Assembly: GCA_021813085.1 (NCBI GenBank)
Contig: JAKAMA010000123.1
Location: 1-7,164, forward strand
Length of the DNA: 7,164 nucleotides
From: Chloroflexota bacterium
GTDB taxonomy: Bacteria > Chloroflexota > Dehalococcoidia > DSTF01 > JACRBR01
Direction: 5' to 3'
Shown: positions 6,299-7,164 of the stretch, piece by piece
How positions within the stretch are numbered: position 1 is the first letter of the stretch
How the letters are laid out: every line of letters starts with the position of its first letter
Program-made: the position numbers and the translations under genes
Notes under the pieces: model-generated
What the model saw: the letters and a program-made list of their open reading frames with translations, nothing else
Database searches by the model: none
What the model was told of the DNA's origin: nothing

Positions 6299-6368
6299 TT
6301 GCACGACCATGGGCGAGGGCCCATACTGCGTCGGCGCCGAGGCCCGGGACGGCCGGCCGTTCGTGCAA
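6299..6368. other. Dyad-rich block upstream of the ATP synthase promoter
   Basis: An 8-bp outer inverted repeat, TTGCACGA (6299-6306) with TCGTGCAA (6361-6368), encloses a 6-bp hairpin ATGGGC-GAGG-GCCCAT (6309-6324) and two perfect palindromes, TCGGCGCCGA (6331-6340) and ACGGCCGGCCGT (6349-6360). CCCGGG (6343-6348) adds a third. The block ends ten bases before the candidate -35 of the ATP synthase genes. It could be a cluster of protein-binding operators or a folded RNA. High GC makes individual palindromes cheap; the outer repeat, which is not pure G/C, is the more telling part. Confidence 0.4.
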
Positions 6369-6377
6369 CACATCACG

Positions 6378-6407
6378 TTGATCGTCCGTCCGACTATGTG
6401 ATAGGAT
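6378..6407 (+). promoter_or_regulatory. Candidate sigma-70-type promoter of the ATP synthase operon
   Basis: TTGATC (6378-6383) and TAGGAT (6402-6407) are separated by 18 bases, each matching four of six consensus positions. The local sequence becomes noticeably AT-richer than its surroundings. Transcription would start near 6413-6415, giving a leader of about 20 bases that contains the GGAGG site of the first gene. Confidence 0.5.
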
Positions 6408-6423
6408 TCTCAAAGTCCGGAGC

Positions 6424-6428
6424 GGAGG
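6424..6428 (+). promoter_or_regulatory. Shine-Dalgarno site deciding a GTG start
   Basis: GGAGG lies seven bases upstream of GTG at 6436, supporting that codon as the start of the AtpZ/AtpI-like gene. Confidence 0.8.
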
Positions 6429-6435
6429 CGTCGCT

Positions 6436-6678
6436 GTGCGCCTGACCCCCGCGGTGCAGCTCTTGGGCCTCGGGTCCTACGTGGCGGTCTGTATCGCGGG
6501 CGGGACGGTCGGCGGATACTTCCTGGACAAGGCGTTCGATACCGGTAAGATCCTGACACTCTCTGGCCTGGCCCTGGGACTCCTGGCCGCCTTCTATGGC
6601 GGCTATCGCATGCTCATGGATACGATCGCCGACATCCAGCGCTGGAACGACGATGCCGCGAAGAAGAAGCAGAGCTAG
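6436..6678 (+). CDS. AtpZ/AtpI-family small membrane protein of the ATP synthase operon
   Basis: An 80-residue protein with two hydrophobic helices (about 7-31 and 38-61) rich in glycine, joined by a short loop with the FLDKAFDTGK region, and ending in a charged KKKQS tail. This two-helix hairpin with GG-x-x-GGYFLD is typical of AtpZ/AtpI-related proteins encoded first in F-type ATP synthase operons. They are thought to help assemble the membrane c-ring or to handle divalent cations. The start is GTG at 6436, set by GGAGG seven bases upstream. The next gene begins directly after its TAG stop. Sequence alone does not separate AtpZ from short AtpI. Confidence 0.88.
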   Translation: MRLTPAVQLLGLGSYVAVCIAGGTVGGYFLDKAFDTGKILTLSGLALGLLAAFYGGYRMLMDTIADIQRWNDDAAKKKQS

Positions 6679-7164
6679 TTGAAGAACCCGAAGACGATCC
6701 TCACCGTCGTTGGCGCCCTCGTGCTGCTGCTGGCCGGCTTCCTCTTCATGCGCGGCCCGAAACCGATCATCGAGATCAAGGCCGAAACGCTCGCCCATCT
6801 CGGGCCCTTCCCTCTGGCCAACACCTACGTCTCTTCCGCCGCCGCAGTCGTCGTTGTCCTCGTCATCGGCTGGTTGGCGGCCCGGCGGGCCTCGCTGATC
6901 CCGGCCGGCATCCAGAACCTGGTCGAGTCCGTCCTCGAGGCGGGCTATAACCTCTGCGTCGGCACGGCCGGCGAGAAGAACGGCCGACGCTTCTTCCCCG
7001 TCTTCATGACCATCTTCATCTTCATCTGGGTCGCCAACTGGATGGCGCTGCTGCCGTTCTTCAACGCCATCGGCGCCGTCGAGCCGGTCTCGGCCCACGA
7101 GTTCCGCAAGGAAGCGCTGGTGATGTCGAAGTCCGCCGGCATCGCGCTCATCAAGCCGGCGCAG
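6679..7164 (+). CDS. atpB: F0F1 ATP synthase subunit a, N-terminal part (runs off the window)
   Basis: The frame opens with TTG at 6679, immediately after the TAG of the preceding gene, and is open for 162 codons to the window edge. It has a hydrophobic segment (about 7-24), then the ETLAHLGPFPLANTYVSS region (36-53) matching the conserved 'GPFPITNT' stretch of subunit a, and a second helix (about 52-67). IPAGIQNLVESVLE (74-87) and RFFPVFMTIFIFIWVANW (104-121), leading into LLPFF, follow. These are hallmark motifs of AtpB, the membrane stator channel that carries protons to the c-ring. The essential arginine helix lies beyond the window. TTG is a rare start; ATG at 6748 is in frame but would remove the first helix. 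Tight coupling and no own ribosome binding site suggest translational reinitiation. Confidence 0.93.
   Translation, partial: MKNPKTILTVVGALVLLLAGFLFMRGPKPIIEIKAETLAHLGPFPLANTYVSSAAAVVVVLVIGWLAARRASLIPAGIQNLVESVLEAGYNLCVGTAGEKNGRRFFPVFMTIFIFIWVANWMALLPFFNAIGAVEPVSAHEFRKEALVMSKSAGIALIKPAQ

Larger units (their letters stand above)
6102..6435. other. Divergent intergenic region between the FGGY kinase and the ATP synthase operon
   Basis: This 334-nt stretch separates genes reading away from each other and should hold promoters for both. It contains a candidate leaderless promoter for the kinase near its left end, a GGGCC/GGCCC hairpin (6140-6153), a CCCGCG triplet repeat, a dyad-rich block (6299-6368) and a promoter with ribosome binding site for the ATP synthase genes on the right. 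The minus-strand frame crossing it encodes only Arg/Gly/Ala-rich sequence and I do not treat it as a gene. Confidence 0.7.

Noticed and set aside
6002..6376. Minus-strand frame crossing the divergent intergenic region
   Set aside because: Arg/Gly/Ala-rich, no domain, and it overlaps the FGGY kinase start in another frame.
6394..7098. 234-residue minus-strand frame opposite the ATP synthase genes
   Set aside because: Asp/Glu/Gly/Arg-rich antisense product of codons for hydrophobic helices; the plus strand encodes clear AtpZ/AtpI-like and AtpB proteins.

Overview
The window is GC-rich and densely coded, with strong G/C preference at third codon positions. It looks like chromosomal DNA of an uncultivated or soil-type bacterium. 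The best taxonomic hint is the right edge, where a small AtpZ/AtpI-type protein is followed directly by ATP synthase subunit a carrying a long N-terminal segment. That arrangement fits Chloroflexota, but this is an inference; a high-GC actinobacterial, acidobacterial or similar lineage is not excluded. I see no insertion sequence, CRISPR array, tRNA, rRNA or prophage gene.

Layout, right to left on the minus strand: a divergent intergenic region (6102-6435) precedes a sugar-kinase-like FGGY protein (6101-4482). This overlaps by 11 bp a PLP enzyme of the sphingosine-1-phosphate lyase type (4492-3071). After a 173-nt hairpin-rich gap come a KdpD-like membrane histidine kinase (2897-1278) and a KdpE-like response regulator (1281-583), which overlap by 4 bp. 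A stand-alone receiver protein (514-116) follows. At the left edge is the start of a very short hydrophobic protein (45 to beyond 1), possibly a kdp-associated peptide. On the plus strand, atpZ/atpI-like (6436-6678) and atpB (6679 to beyond 7164) open an ATP synthase operon reading out of the window.

How the genes work together: the histidine kinase, KdpE and probably the lone receiver form a potassium or turgor signalling cassette. It probably controls a high-affinity K+ ATPase operon just beyond the left edge. The kinase has the DUF4118 membrane domain and the GAF-like and catalytic regions of KdpD, but not KdpD's large N-terminal cytosolic domain. The kinase/lyase pair is translationally coupled and suggests a 'phosphorylate, then cleave' catabolic step on an unknown amino-alcohol or amino-polyol. 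This pair is the most interesting candidate for an undescribed pathway here. The ATP synthase genes are unrelated housekeeping genes with their own probable promoter.
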